A stretch of DNA of 64,000 bases. Source: Amaranthus tricolor. Its lineage: Eukaryota > Streptophyta > Magnoliopsida > Caryophyllales > Amaranthaceae. This document shows positions 32,322 to 44,851 of the stretch, piece after piece; within the stretch, counting starts at the first letter, position 1, and each line of letters opens with the position of its first letter. The notes below the pieces were generated by a model. It had not been told where the DNA came from. It worked only from the letters and a program-made list of their open reading frames with translations, and searched no databases. The DNA lies in assembly GCF_026212465.1 (NCBI RefSeq), contig NC_080056.1:5345017-5409016 (forward strand), given 5' to 3'. The position numbers and the translations under genes were made by a program.

Positions 32322-32328
32322 CTTTATA
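32322..32328 (-). promoter_or_regulatory. TATA box of the Sec14-like gene
   Basis: TATAAAG on the minus strand lies about 215 bp upstream of the ATG at 32107. Between them, 32222-32270 is a CT-rich leader typical of plant 5' UTRs (pyrimidine patch). Confidence 0.55.
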
Positions 32329-33373
32329 GAGTTGAGTAATACAGATACTATTACGTAGTTTTAGAGTGGGATTTAAATTTTTAAAATGTTGTTTGTTTAA
32401 CGTCTCTGTTTTATTTCACGTCTCTTTTATTTGACGTTTACTTCAATCGGACGGCCTATAACTACACTAGCTAGTAGCTATCTTCTCTTTTTCTTTTTTT
32501 TTAATCCTTTTTTCCTTTTTAGATACTCTTTGTAAGAGGCCGTCTCTTAAAGAGACGACTTCAGAACAAGAAGTCTATATTTTTATTTTCTCTTTAATTT
32601 TTATTAGTTGGACTATTTAGCCCATATATTTAATACGTCTCTCGAAAAAATCGTCTCTCATAACAATTTGTGTTTTTTTTATGCTTATAACATTTTACCT
32701 TGTCCATCTAGAAGAAAAATTTACAAGGGTTATTGGTAAAATAGCATTTGATAATTTTAATTTATTTTGATACAAATATAGGATTTGATGGTTAAATTAT
32801 TTAATGCTAATGTGTGGTAATTAGCTGGTTAAAACAATTTATTGTTATGAATGAATAAGTTGTTTTTAAACAAGCTGTTTATAGTAGTGAGTTCAAAATC
32901 AGCTGGTCAAATTAACCACTGCAATCAACTATCAGTTATCAGCCAAACACTCACATTATTTTTAAGAAAAATGTGAATATTTGGTAATGAATGAAGATAG
33001 TGGTTGAATTGTATGGATCAAATTAACGAGAGTTATGATGTATGAATAAGGTGGTGGGTTATTGTTTAAAAATAGAAATAATATAAAGTAAGAGATGCAA
33101 CAACAACAATAATGGCATGCCTTTAAGTTCAAAAGATTGGTTCAATATGCAAAATAAAAGGCACCGGAAAAATAGCTAATAAGGCTAAATGAGTAGTACG
33201 CTCGAGTATTTAGATGAGATAATAGTTAGATATTAATGGTATATTATAAATATGAATTTTCTCTTAGATAGGTTATGAAGTTGTTTGACAAATTATAATT
33301 TGTTAGACAATTTTAACTTATATAAATATGAAGTATAAATAGAAAGATCGAATAGTCAATCCATTAAATGTTA

Positions 33374-33648
33374 CTCCCTCCGATCTTTTAATTTAGTCCC
33401 ATTTCCTTATTTGGCAAAACCTTTGAATTAGTCCCATTTCTATTTTTGGCAATCCTTTTTTACTTAAATACCCTTAGTTCACACAAGTAATTACGAATAT
33501 ACCCCCATATACCTTACTTACCCAACTACCCTTCACTACTTATCCTTCACTACTTACCCTTTACTATTTACCCTTTTTAATGGACCCCACACAACCCTTA
33601 ATATCCGTGCCCAACCTATATGGGACTATATTGAAAGATCGGAGGGAG
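33374..33648. mobile_element. Stowaway MITE (275 bp) with intact ends and TA duplication
   Basis: The terminal inverted repeats are CTCCCTCCGATCTTT at the left and AAAGATCGGAGGGAG at the right. TA dinucleotides flank both ends (33372-33373 and 33649-33650). This matches the Stowaway (Tc1/mariner) terminal signature and target preference. It is non-coding; the interior contains several CTACCCTTCACTACTTA-type repeats. Confidence 0.9.
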
Positions 33649-34027
33649 TATTATTTAGTAAATTAGCTAGTTGACATAACATTAATTTTACAAGCGACTC
33701 CTATTAGCGTGTTTTAAATTGGTAAAACAAATAAATATCAAATTAATTACTTTAATCAACTATTAGCTATTAATTTATTGCGAAACACCTTTATGTTTTT
33801 AAAAAATACACATGTTCTAACTTCTATGTTTCTTTTAATTCTTTCATATGGATGAACTTTAGTTTGTTTTTTACATTACTTACAAGTTTTGCGTTGACTT
33901 TTATTAAAAATCATCTTTAAAAAGTTATAATCATGTATTTCTTTAGAATTTTATTAAATTTGATAAATCTGCTAATTAAGAATGTGTTTTAATAAACATG
34001 TATATGTTTTGAAATGGAGATTCTTTG

Positions 34028-34530
34028 TGGTAACTAAAATTTTAAATAATTCACGTGGTAACCTTGAGGTTTATCAAATTGTTCCACCGTGATCTTTTTT
34101 GCACATAAAAGTGATAAAACGTTAGCAAACATTAATTTTGAAGCTCTGACGCTGCTGTACGCCTATATATGCGTTTCACCATTCGAAATGCCATCAATTT
34201 TAACATTTTCCCCCAAAATATAAACCCTAATTTTACCATATTTCATTCAAATCATATTTTTTCCCCCATATCCAAAGATGGTATAGTTAGGGTTTATGTT
34301 TTAGGGGAAAAAGTTGAAACTGATGACAGTTTAAATGGTGAATCGCATAATTAGGCGTACAACAACCTTAAAGCTTCAAAATTAACGTTTCTTAACGTTT
34401 TATGTGCAAAAAAGGTCACATTGGAACAAATTGGTAAACCTTAGGGTTACCGCGTGGATTTTTTAAAAGTTTTGGCCGGTTACAACATGGAAAATCCGAA
34501 ACCTCAGGATTACCACGTGAAATTTTCCTT
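34028..34530. mobile_element. Long foldback (hairpin) element, arms ~200 bp
   Basis: The left half is largely the reverse complement of the right half about a centre near 34258. Paired words include CACGTGGTAACC, TTTTTTGCACATAAAA, CATTAATTTTGAAGC, TGTACGCCTA, TTCACCATT and AAACCCTAA. The right side carries an extra outer copy of the CACGTGGTAA(T/C)CCTGAGGTTT segment. A 61-codon reading frame across the loop is a by-product. The ends are not crisp and I see no clear target duplication. Confidence 0.75.
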
Positions 34531-35079
34531 GAACTATATCCATTAAAAAGAATTGTTGTTATATACCTAATAATATAAGCAATATTTTTATCCATCTAGT
34601 ATAGGAGTAACATTTAGATAATATTTATTTATTATTTATGATTGTGTATTCATTATTAAATTCAAAAAGAAAAAGAAGAAGTAGATTAGACTTGGAAGAA
34701 GCTACCGCAGGTTATTACGTTTGCTTTTTATTTTTTGCGTGATTATTAAATATATTAAAAATTATCTAAAAAAAAATTAATATCCAAATATCTATCATAT
34801 TCATCCTTGAACAGTAAAGCATAGGAGTATTCTGTAACCGTTATAATCTCATCATGATTCATCTCCATTACCTTTTCCTTTTATTTTTCTTATGTTGATC
34901 ACTCTTTTTACTCCTCAATATGGCCTACCTTTAATTTTATCATATATTGGGGGTGCCTACATTAGTACACTTTACTATTCATTACTACAATAAGTCAATG
35001 TTCATATGAGCTTGAAACAATTTCAATTTTAATACAATGGCCCATTCCACAAACTTTCAATCTCATTTTTTACACAAAT

Positions 35080-35337
35080 TTTTAAATGAAACGATTTTAT
35101 AATGGGATCATTTCTATAGGAATGTCCCAATTTACAATTATCGTTTTAAAGTAATTACTTATAAGTTATAACCTTTGGGCGTTCACTAATAATTACAACT
35201 CTTAATTTTTAGTCTTGAAGTGATCACTATTCACTTATAGATTTCAGTTGATCACTTACAATCTTAAAATGAACAATTAGATAAATAGGAAAATTATATA
35301 AGCTCTTTTCATGATGAGACAGTCTTATGCAAAATGA
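35080..35337. mobile_element. GAGAC-palindrome miniature element, copy 3 (diverged)
   Basis: The left end TTTTTAAATGAAACGATTTT and the right end GATGAGACAGTCTTATGCAA are imperfect inverted counterparts. The interior contains AAGTGATCACTATTCACTTA and GATCACTTACAATCTTAAAA, as in the better copy at 20814-21070. Confidence 0.45.
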
Positions 35338-35621
35338 GCTTTGTTTATGACTATAACAACACATATATACAAATTTACAAATTCACTTTCGTGGCCATAT
35401 TAATCAAGTACATTTGAGAAGTATAAACCTCATCTTATAGGTGATGGTAAAACTCAGTGAGAACTATAAGAAGGCATACATTGTGAAGAAACTCTCAATT
35501 TGGAGTTGAACCTATGTCGTTATCTGTTTAGTTTTAAGCGTTACTTTATCCAAGTCTTGGTCTATACATTAGTTTGATATCAAAAATTCTTTATATGGCA
35601 TATACAATTATATAAAACAAT

Positions 35622-36280
35622 TTATTAAAAAAAATCTTTATATGGTTTAAAACAAGCTCTACGGGGTTGGTATAAGCGATTTGCAAATTTTGTGGCTACT
35701 ATTAGATTTATCACAGCTTGTTCTACAATCTATTCAGTTTGCGTATCTTCTTCTTTATGTGGATGCCATCATTCTTACAATTTCATCTGACTCTCTCTAT
35801 TAACAAAACAAGACTAAACTGACCTTTAAATTTTCGATGAAAAATTTAAGTCCTCTCAAAAGAAATAGGCTTGTGATATCAAAAAGAGCAAGTATGGTTA
35901 ATTGCAAGTCTTCCACACCAGTGGTTGTTATTGGCAAACTAAGCGTTGATGTAGGTGCTCCTTACGAAGATTCGACTCTTTACTTTCGTTTAGCCATTTA
36001 GCTAGTCTTCTTTCATACTTGACATTTACAAGATCTGACATTTCATATGTTGTCCAACGATTTTGTTTATTTATGCATGATCTAAGTTGAACATATGGTT
36101 GCTTTACATTGAATTCTTCAATATATTTAGTGAACTATTGATTTTGATATGCTCTTAGATAAATTTTCTCTTACATTTTTTTGTCTTTTTGAGAGATACG
36201 ACAACCCATTTTATGTAAGTCCCGTGTTAAAACTGAATATACAGTTGCAACAAATGTTCTAAATCATGATGAATCTGTAG
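35622..36280 (+). pseudogene. Decayed Ty1/copia reverse transcriptase/RNase H fragment
   Basis: Translation in shifting frames gives LYGLKQALRGWYKRF, then YLLLYVDAIILTISSDSL, then YLTFTRSDISYVVQRFC and a later KTEYTVATN. These correspond in order to the copia RT motif YGLKQAPRAW, the catalytic YVDD box (here YVDA, so the second Asp is lost), the pre-RNase H block and AEAEY. Stops and frameshifts interrupt it throughout. I found no LTRs or gag around it. Confidence 0.75.
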
Positions 36281-37837
36281 TTTGTTACTAGGTTACGAAT
36301 TCCCTTCACTAAAGCTTCTTTCGTAATTTAGAGGTTGTTTTTCGTAAAAGTTATTATTGTCGTAATCATCATCGTATTCAGTGTATTTCGTGGATAAAGA
36401 CTATAATCAGAGTCTAGGGTGAGATGGAAGAAGACAACATATATCCATAAGAGGAGGGTGCGACTAAAAAGTCCATCGACTTGAGAAAAACCCCAGATAG
36501 AGAATTCCTAAAACGAGAGAATAAATGGAGTTGAACTCGTAAATCTGCAACTTACAACATAAGTTATACCATTAACATAAATTAATTAATATAAAAAAAT
36601 AATAATTATGATTTATGACTAAATACTTTTTGTAATGAACGGTTGGACAAAAAAATCTGAGTAGCATATGAATGCATACATAAGTTAAAAGCTTTATCGT
36701 AGTAATAGCCAATGGATTATAGTGAAAGGATACTTATCATTGTCTCTATTCAAATACGACACAGATTCCCTAAAGTCTAAGATTAATGTATTATTTTTTC
36801 CTTATTTGCCAGCCATGACATAAGACTTTGGTTGCCGAGAGAGTCATGTACATTTGACTTTCTTAACACCAATATATTACTATATATTTCTCTTTTTCTT
36901 AAATAGATTTATTCAAATAATTTCTTTTTAGATTAATTAGTTTTTTTTGTGGATCTTAGGATTGAAGTTTGAATGAATGAAGACTAGTGATTTAAAGAGC
37001 TTTTTCAAATTTTCTATAAAGTGAACGCTTTATAAAGTCAAATAATATAATAATTATCATTCGTTTTCAGTTATTTTGTCCGATTTGTTTTTGACATAAA
37101 AATTATGTAATTATATATGATGAGTAAAAGTAGTGGGGTACTTAGAAATAATAACGAGAGTACATAGATTAAAAGTAGTGGGATTATATTTAAAAATAAA
37201 TTAGCCAAATTCATTTGAACAAATTAAAATGAAAAAAATAAAGCAAATTTAGGTAGCTAGTAGACTGGATTTGAGACATGCTCATGCATTATAGATTTTT
37301 TATTTATTATACTAATTATATATAACTAGTATGAAAAACTCGTGCAATGTATGAATTTATTAGTACAAAATATATATAAAAACAATTTTAAATAATAATA
37401 CAAGTATATATTATTGTTATTAAATTTACAAATACATGGATTTTTTAAAATAAAACATAATTATTGACATTTTTTTAAAATTATTTACCAAATACACAAA
37501 AAAAAAAGAAAAATTCATTCAATTGAACATATTAAATTCTAAGTTAACTAAAATAGAACTATTATAATAAATCATACAAATACTTTACCTAATTTAGCTT
37601 TAATTTTAAATTAGATAAATATTGTCATTTAATCAACTATTATTATCTACTTTACATAATCTTTTGATCTTATTTTCTATCCTAAGACAAAACATGCATT
37701 AAGTCAAAATTTTTATTTTCTCAATTATTGTTATATGTTTCAATTTATTTATTTACCATTTTTATCATTCTATTACTAAATAAAAATTAATCAATATGAC
37801 ATGTAATCTTTTCACACCCTGTGTTATTTTTCCATTT

Positions 37838-37970
37838 GTCACGCCTCTTTAAAATGTGACACTTAAAATTTTTCAACACTTTTATAGTATTGTATGATTG
37901 TATGATGTATCACGCCTCTTTAACGTATGACACTTGAAATTTTCTTAACACTTTTATAGTATTCTGATTC
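37838..37970 (+). repeat. Tandem duplication, unit about 65-70 bp, two copies
   Basis: TCACGCCTCTTTAA, followed by TGACACTT, then AACACTTTTATAGTATT, occurs twice in the same order with minor differences, starting near 37839 and 37908. Confidence 0.8.
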
Positions 37971-37989
37971 AATAAACAAAGAACCCATG

Positions 37990-38226
37990 TGTTATAGAAG
38001 GATCTCCAAGATTGTTTGTAAACCTTATTAAGTCTAAAGCAACAATTTTATGTTTAAGAAATGCCTCATAGTACTATGTCTTAGACGAATACTCTTGTTT
38101 TTTCAGTTATAGACTTTCCTCAAAACTATATTATATTATCTTTTCTCCCCCCATTACTCAAATAAGCACATAACAACTAGTAGAATAAATCTGTTCACAA
38201 TCACTCACCCAATTAGCATCTGTATA
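37990..38226 (-). pseudogene. Decayed copia RNase H fragment, opposite strand
   Basis: The minus strand from 38226 reads YTDANWVSDCEQIYSTSC, matching the copia RNase H block (YTDADW..S..STSG). A broken continuation containing a TGA follows (VMGGEKII, then LKKQEYSSKT). It is oriented opposite to the fragment at 35622-36280, so at least two separate insertions decayed here. Confidence 0.65.
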
Positions 38227-39689
38227 CCTATTCATAACATTTGAAAACCTCGAGTAATAATGTAGACATATGTTTATTGTACCCTAAAGAAAATTGAATT
38301 CATATTCATGTTTAATTTGGAATGCTATGTTTGATATTGTTAATTATTTAATTGGTTTTTAATCATGCTTTATGGCTATTACGTAGTTAGTTCATTAATC
38401 ATGCTTAGTTTAACCATGTTTGTTTCAATGCTTATTTGTTTATAATTCAATAATGTGTGATTCATCTCCATCTAGTGTTAGAAGTTTAATGGCCAGTTAG
38501 AATAATTTGAGATTATTGGGGTGTAATAGTTTGATTATGGCTTACTTATGACCTATGAAAGGTGGGGAGGAACTTCATGACTTTAGGCCTGGAAGCTTGG
38601 GTCATGAGGAGGGAAAGCTAGCCTTAGAAGGTGTGCATAATTTCATGCGAGAACTATTTATAATCCGTTCTTTATAATGTGTCGGCTTATTTTTGATTTC
38701 GTGTCCATAACTTTTGGTTTGATGGACTAGAAATTCTAAAGCTATTAGGAATCATTTGTAATGCCTTAAAGATTAATTAAGTCTATTGTCATATGTCATT
38801 GAATGTTCTTCAGTTCAAAACCAAAAAATCCGCGATTCTTGTTTAAAATAATCAATCCTTAATCAAAATGTCTTAGAAATGAAGGTAACCATTTAATTGA
38901 TTCATCACATATAAGTCAAAACTGCATGATTTGTCTTATATTGTCCCTAATTTGTTAACGTGTGAACCCTAAGCCTTAAACTTAGTTAATTGATTGTTTA
39001 TTTTTTAATTAATTAGTAACCATTTTCTTGTGCAATCAAGCATTGAAACCTAATATATTTTCCTAAATTCCCCAACCTAAGCGTAAGTATTAATCCTTCT
39101 TGTGGATACATTCACTTATTTGTGAGTTGCCACGTAGGCCATTTGTTATAAATATTATATTTGGATAAGAGGTCTTGGTGTTTTCAACAACCACAAGGAC
39201 TGAACATCAGCGAGCATTATGGCATTTTCATTCGAGTGTTTAATTTTTCTCCTCTTCGAAGAACAACATCATAGTTCGGGCTCTCAGCTGACCCGCTCGG
39301 GTGACATGCTCTATATGGATTTTTTATTTCTTTTTTCCTTTTTTTTTATTTCTTTTTTCCTCTTATCTTAATTTTAGGCTTCTTTGACATTCATGATTAA
39401 CCTTTCTTGAATTTCACATCATGGCACACTAGCCTTGAGATGTCGCGTCATGAATTTTAAAGGGAAAACAGGTAAAAATTACGGTGTGAAAAATTACACA
39501 AACATTGTGAAATTCAAGGGATAAAAGACTCAAAATCCAAAAATTAAGGACCAATTAAGAAAAAACTCGTGCCATATTCATGACATAAGTTCGTTGGATC
39601 AATGTTATTTTAGTTTCCACCACTCAATTTTGTGTTTCTTTCTAACTTTCTTTTCCTTAAAGGCTAACATCTTGAACAATTAGTTTTGT

Positions 39690-39800
39690 GTGTGTGTTTG
39701 TGTGTGTGGGGGGGGGGGGGGGAGTTGGTGGACACTCTCCTGATATAACTATATAGATTTGACAGGTAAACACTCTCCTGATATACCTATATGATTTTGA
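39690..39800 (+). repeat. GT repeat, poly-G tract and short direct repeat
   Basis: GTGTGTGTGTTTGTGTGTGT is followed by about 15 G, then two copies of ACACTCTCCTGATATA about 50 bp apart, with similar flanks (CTATATAGATTTGAC and CTATATGATTTTGAC). Non-coding. Confidence 0.75.
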
Positions 39801-41124
39801 CGACTGCTTCTATCTTTACTCCTCGTTCAAAAGAAGCCTATTTTGATTGTTTTGTTCTTGTTTTAAAAGTCACCAAATGACCGTCTCTCTTCTTAAATTT
39901 TGTGTTAACAACCGAAAGTTTGTATAAAAGTGCAAAATTCAAGATGTACTTTCAATCTGGATGTTTGAATCCTTAACCATACCTTCTGTGGATGCTTTCG
40001 TAACCATTACGACTTGTCCTTATGTGCCCTTATAATCATCCAAGATATACAATCTCTTGATTGTCGAGATATTTTGCATGATATAGTCTAAATCCTCCCA
40101 AATTTTTTCTTTTGAGTGATTTCACACTTCACACTTGTGTTGCATAGACTATTATAAATTTCAAAATCTCTTTTCTACGTACAATCTTCACTCTTATAGT
40201 CCTATCGTTTTTCTTACACTTATACTACATCGTTATCTATGTAGGACCCGCGGGCAAAAGAGTTTTTAATTTTATAATTAAGTGAATAGCTATTACGTAT
40301 TTTTATGTTCTTATATATTGTTAGTTCATAATTTACGACTTTTCATATTGTTTGAATTAAGGCTTTAGTATGATTGTGTCTTGTGTGCTATATCGAGAAT
40401 AGCCAATTAAAAAGATCAAAGATTTGCCACACCTATAAGAAAAGTAGAGCTAAACATGAAAATAAAGATACGTACTTGTGATCTGAAGTAAAAGCTAGCA
40501 TGGAAACAACTAATCTCAAAAAATAAATTAAAAAAAATTGTATATTTATGAAATAAGTTAGCGGACGGGTTTATCTACGAGTATTATTTTGTGCCGCTAT
40601 CCACCATGTTTAACTTAGCGGATGGGTAGTATCTGTCTATTTTTTTAAATTATTGTCTATGCCCACCCATTTTTCAAGTTGGGTGGGTTGAGCCGTGGAT
40701 ACTGGATAGCCCGGCCATGAAAAACTCATTATGAAGTTGCAAGTTATCAATCCAATTATCCTGCAAAAAAAAAGCACTCTTTTCCTGCGCACCTGGAAAA
40801 TTTGTTCGTTCTCATTGATCACTGTTTTTCCGGTTGAATCGCCTCTCTACGTCTAATAAATATCAGTTTCACACCTTGATTTCCCTCCTCGATTTAGGGC
40901 TTCTTTGCTTAGAGGTACGAATTTCTTGTATACCTTAATTTTGTTAAATAATTTAGGTTTTTGGGGTCCAATTGAGTTTAGATCTGAGATTGCATGCTTT
41001 TAAAATTAGTTTTATGGCTCCAATTGTAACTCTTAGGACTGCCATTTTGTGTTTATTGGTGAAATTGATTGGAATTTTGATGTGAATTGGGAATTTTTTT
41101 GGGGGATTTTGAATTATTAATGAA

Positions 41125-44100
41125 ATGGAGGGAAGAAATCGTAGTGGCAGCCGTTCAGATGGTGTGGTGAAGAATAGAAGCTCCTCAGGTTGTCTCATCA
41201 TCAAGAAAAAGTCAGATGGAGTTGGTGGGTTAGGATCTTCAAAAGGTTCAAAACTTCATGAATCCAAGAAAGAGAAGAAACGTGCTAAATTAGATGTTAG
41301 TGACTCACTTTCAAGTGATGATGAAGAGCTTTTAGAACTCTTTCCGAAGCATGGTGTGAGGGGGAGGACTGGTGCTTCACTTGTTTATGAGAATGATGAT
41401 TTTGAGGATAGGAGTTTTGCTAAAAATGGTTTAATGAGGGATGTTGTGCCTAAGGGAAGGATGCTTGACATTTATGATTTCGATGAGTACGACGATTTAA
41501 GTGAAATTGAAATGTCAAGAATGAATCATCATGACAGTTGGATTGGAGGGGGTGGAGAGAGTGGCTCAGTGCCGGGGATGAAGGATGATAAGGAGATAGA
41601 GCTCGAAAGTGGATCGAGTAAGGGAGATATTATCTACAAGAGGAGGAGGAATTCATTTCATGGTGGTTTTGGGATTGATAAGATTAGAAGTGGTGATATT
41701 TATTCTGGTAAACGAAGATTTGATATGAGAAATGAGCTTGCTGTTTCGTCGGGGAAAGGAAGATTTGGTGTGTTTGATGATGCTATTAGGTTACAGGGCA
41801 AGAACGGTGTACTCAAAGTAAAGGTTAAGCATACAGAGGATGTTCAAATCAAAGGAAACAATGTAGGTTCTAGGTCCCAACAGTCAACTTCAAAGAAGAT
41901 TGGAATCCATTCTTCACCATTTGTAGAGAAGAATTTGCCCAAGAAGCCGACTGCTTTTAATGGGGTACGAAAAAATCAACAGAGAAAACGTAAACCTTTG
42001 CCAACCGAGAGTAGTGAGGAGAATGATGAAGAAGCTGAGGATAGTGATATGCCTCCGAAGCTGCAGAGTGAGAGTGCATCGGTTCATCCGTCGAAGAAAA
42101 GAGGGAGGGATGGGGGTAGTATGCAGTCCCCTCAGAAGGCACAGCCAATTAAGATGAAGGAAGGAAAAGTGAAGCGTGGTAGTGGTACAGAGAAACAGTT
42201 GTTACGTGAGAAAATACGAAGTATGCTTATTGATGCAGGTTGGACAATAGATTATAGACCTAGGCGAGGAAGAGATTACTCTGATGCTGTTTATGTTAAT
42301 CCTACTGGAACAGCTTACTGGTCAATTATAAAAGCTTATGATGCACTTCAAAAGCAGCTTGAGGAAGAAGGGAAGAACATGAAAGCCAGTGTTGAATCCT
42401 CGTCATTTGCTCCAATATCAGAAGATGTATTGAGTAAACTGACGAGGCAAACCCGAAAAAAGATGGAGAAGGAACTGAAAAGGAAGAAAAGGGAGGAATC
42501 TGGGGGTAAAGGAAAGAAAAGTTTTGGTAGTGACAACTTTGATGAGGATGAGTCAGATACATATAGTGGAGGCAGTGGAAGACATGATGATAAATTGTGC
42601 TCATTCATAAAGCGCAGTGGTAAAACCATGAAAGGTTCAACAAATAGTAAAATGTTGGAAAGGGGTAAAAAATCATCCTCTATGTCCAATAGGTTCATAC
42701 ATGGTAAGAAGAGTAGAAAGATTGGCCGATGTATGCTTCTAGTTCGTCATTCCGAGAGGGGGTTGGATTCTAAGAGTGATGGGTTCATTCCATACACTGG
42801 AAAGCGTAACTTGCTGTCATGGTTGATTGATTGTGGAACTGTGGAGCTGAGTGAAAAGGTGCACTACATGAACCGTAGATGCACACGAGTGATGCTAGAA
42901 GGTTGGATCACAAGGGAAGGAATTCATTGTGGTTGTTGTAGTAAAATTCTTACTGTTTCCAAGTTTGAAATTCATGCGGGGAGCAAACTTCGTCAACCAT
43001 ACCAAAACATATATTTGGGTTCTGGTGCTTCCTTAATGCAGTGCCAGATAGATGCATGGAATAAACAAGAGGAGTCTCTGCGTAGTGGCTATAATAAAAT
43101 TGATGTCAATGGGGATGATCCTAATGATGATACCTGTGCAATCTGTGGTGATGGTGGAAATTTGATATGTTGTGACAGCTGTCCATCAACATTTCATCAG
43201 AATTGCTTAGGCGTTGAGGTAAAATTGCTGCTTTACTCAGTGTTATTCGGATCTGGATATGCATAGAATGCATTGGTGATTTTTGTTTTAATTGACTTCT
43301 TCCTCTGATGTTATAATTTTACTGACCATTATGTTTGAGTGAAAAAATTGACAAAGAAAGAAAGAGTTGACTTGAAAGATGCTTTTCTGTTTTTTTGTTA
43401 TGTATGCTTTGTTTGGGAATTCAATCTTTATGGAGCATAAATCTACTAAATGGGTTCTCGAGATAAATTGCCTCAACAAATAATACAGGGGAGGTTAAGG
43501 TTTGACATCGAAGATGAAAATAATATTAGGAATGAAGGTGATGGCTCCTTTCGACAGGGGCTTGATTTGACAAAGTGGACCTTTTATTCAGTTCTTCCCA
43601 GATTGATAAATTCTGCTCTATCTAGGAATAATAAATTTTCTCCTTTTTTTAAGTGCGCCATGTTTCCTTTTAAGTGTACCATTTTTTTGTATAGACCCTC
43701 TTTGGAGTGTAAAAGACTGTATCAACCATGTTCACACTATACATCTACATGAGAGTACCACACATGGCATACTTTGTCCTTTCACATTACTCTCTCATTT
43801 GAGTAATAGAATGTTGTTGTCACTTGTCATAGCGTAAAAACAAGGCCTCATCAACATACGCTCTCATTTGGGTGATAGAATGTTATCACATTTTGCACTA
43901 TGCTGTTAACTGCTTTTCAGACTATCTAGATGATAAACCAAATAAGCTGCTTTGTTCTTATGAGAATGCGCTTTCCTTGCAGATGCTTCCTCCTGGTGAT
44001 TGGCATTGTCCGCATTGTTCTTGCAAATTTTGTGGTCTTGCAGACATGAGTTTCACTGAGGGCAGTAATGGAAGACAAGATGCAGTGCTCACTTGCAATT

Positions 44101-44813
44101 TATGTGAGGGAAAATGTAAATATCGTTTTCTCTCATTCTTTATTAATGCAATACAATGTTCTCCTTATATTTTCTTGACTCCAAACCAATGCTTCTCATT
44201 CTTTTGTATAATATTATTTTTTAGACCATTCTTCATGTGTGGAGGGCATGGATGTTACTCCGAATAATTACAACCCTCCTTTCTGTGGGAAGACATGCCA
44301 AGAGGTATGTGACTTTCTGTTGTGCTATCTTTTAGCATTTATATTGTTGGTTGTCTTCTACTCTTCACACCATATTGTGCAAACGATTGCTGCTCTTGGC
44401 CCTTTTTTTTTTTAATTTATAATTATTTTTTCCTGTCATGATTGATGACGGCCTCTAGGAGAACTTATCAACTTAAAGATTGAGTGTTTGCAATTTGTGT
44501 TTATGTGGTCTTCTGTTCACTTGGTTTTAGGAGGTGTTAAATTTTGGCTGATTGAACTCCATTACTGGGATTTGTCTCTGCTTCTTTTGTGATATGTGTC
44601 TCATGTCATTATATGGTAAAGAAGAAAGATCCTTCTTTTGATTATCATATGTGAAACTATCATTATTACTTTCTGGTTAATGTGATATGTGTTGTGGGTT
44701 CAATAATATTTGAGACGGTCCATGTGTTCTTGTTATGGCAGAACATGTGTGCCTAACAAGAGCTTGTTGAGAATAAGGCTTTGGTCAGGGTTATCCTGTA
44801 TATGGGGAGGTTT

Positions 44814-44851
<38 letters not shown>

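Larger units (their letters stand above)
32340..41000. other. Intergenic region between divergent Sec14-like and PHD/GNAT genes
   Basis: Nearly 9 kb without a supportable intact gene. It holds a GAGAC-family fragment (32525-32680), a Stowaway element (33374-33648), a long foldback element (34028-34530), another GAGAC-family element (35080-35337), copia remnants (35622-36280 and 37990-38226), a tandem duplication (37838-37970), and a GT/poly-G tract with a short direct repeat (39690-39800). Stretches at 36.4-37.8 kb and 38.3-39.6 kb are probably more retrotransposon debris, but I could not identify them. Confidence 0.55.

Noticed and set aside
34169..34354. 61-codon open frame
   Set aside because: It runs across the loop of the foldback element and has no protein-like features.
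40850..41124. Possible 5' UTR intron of the PHD/GNAT gene (donor-like GAG|GTACGA near 40914)
   Set aside because: Several weak acceptors are possible, none convincing. Transcript data would be needed.
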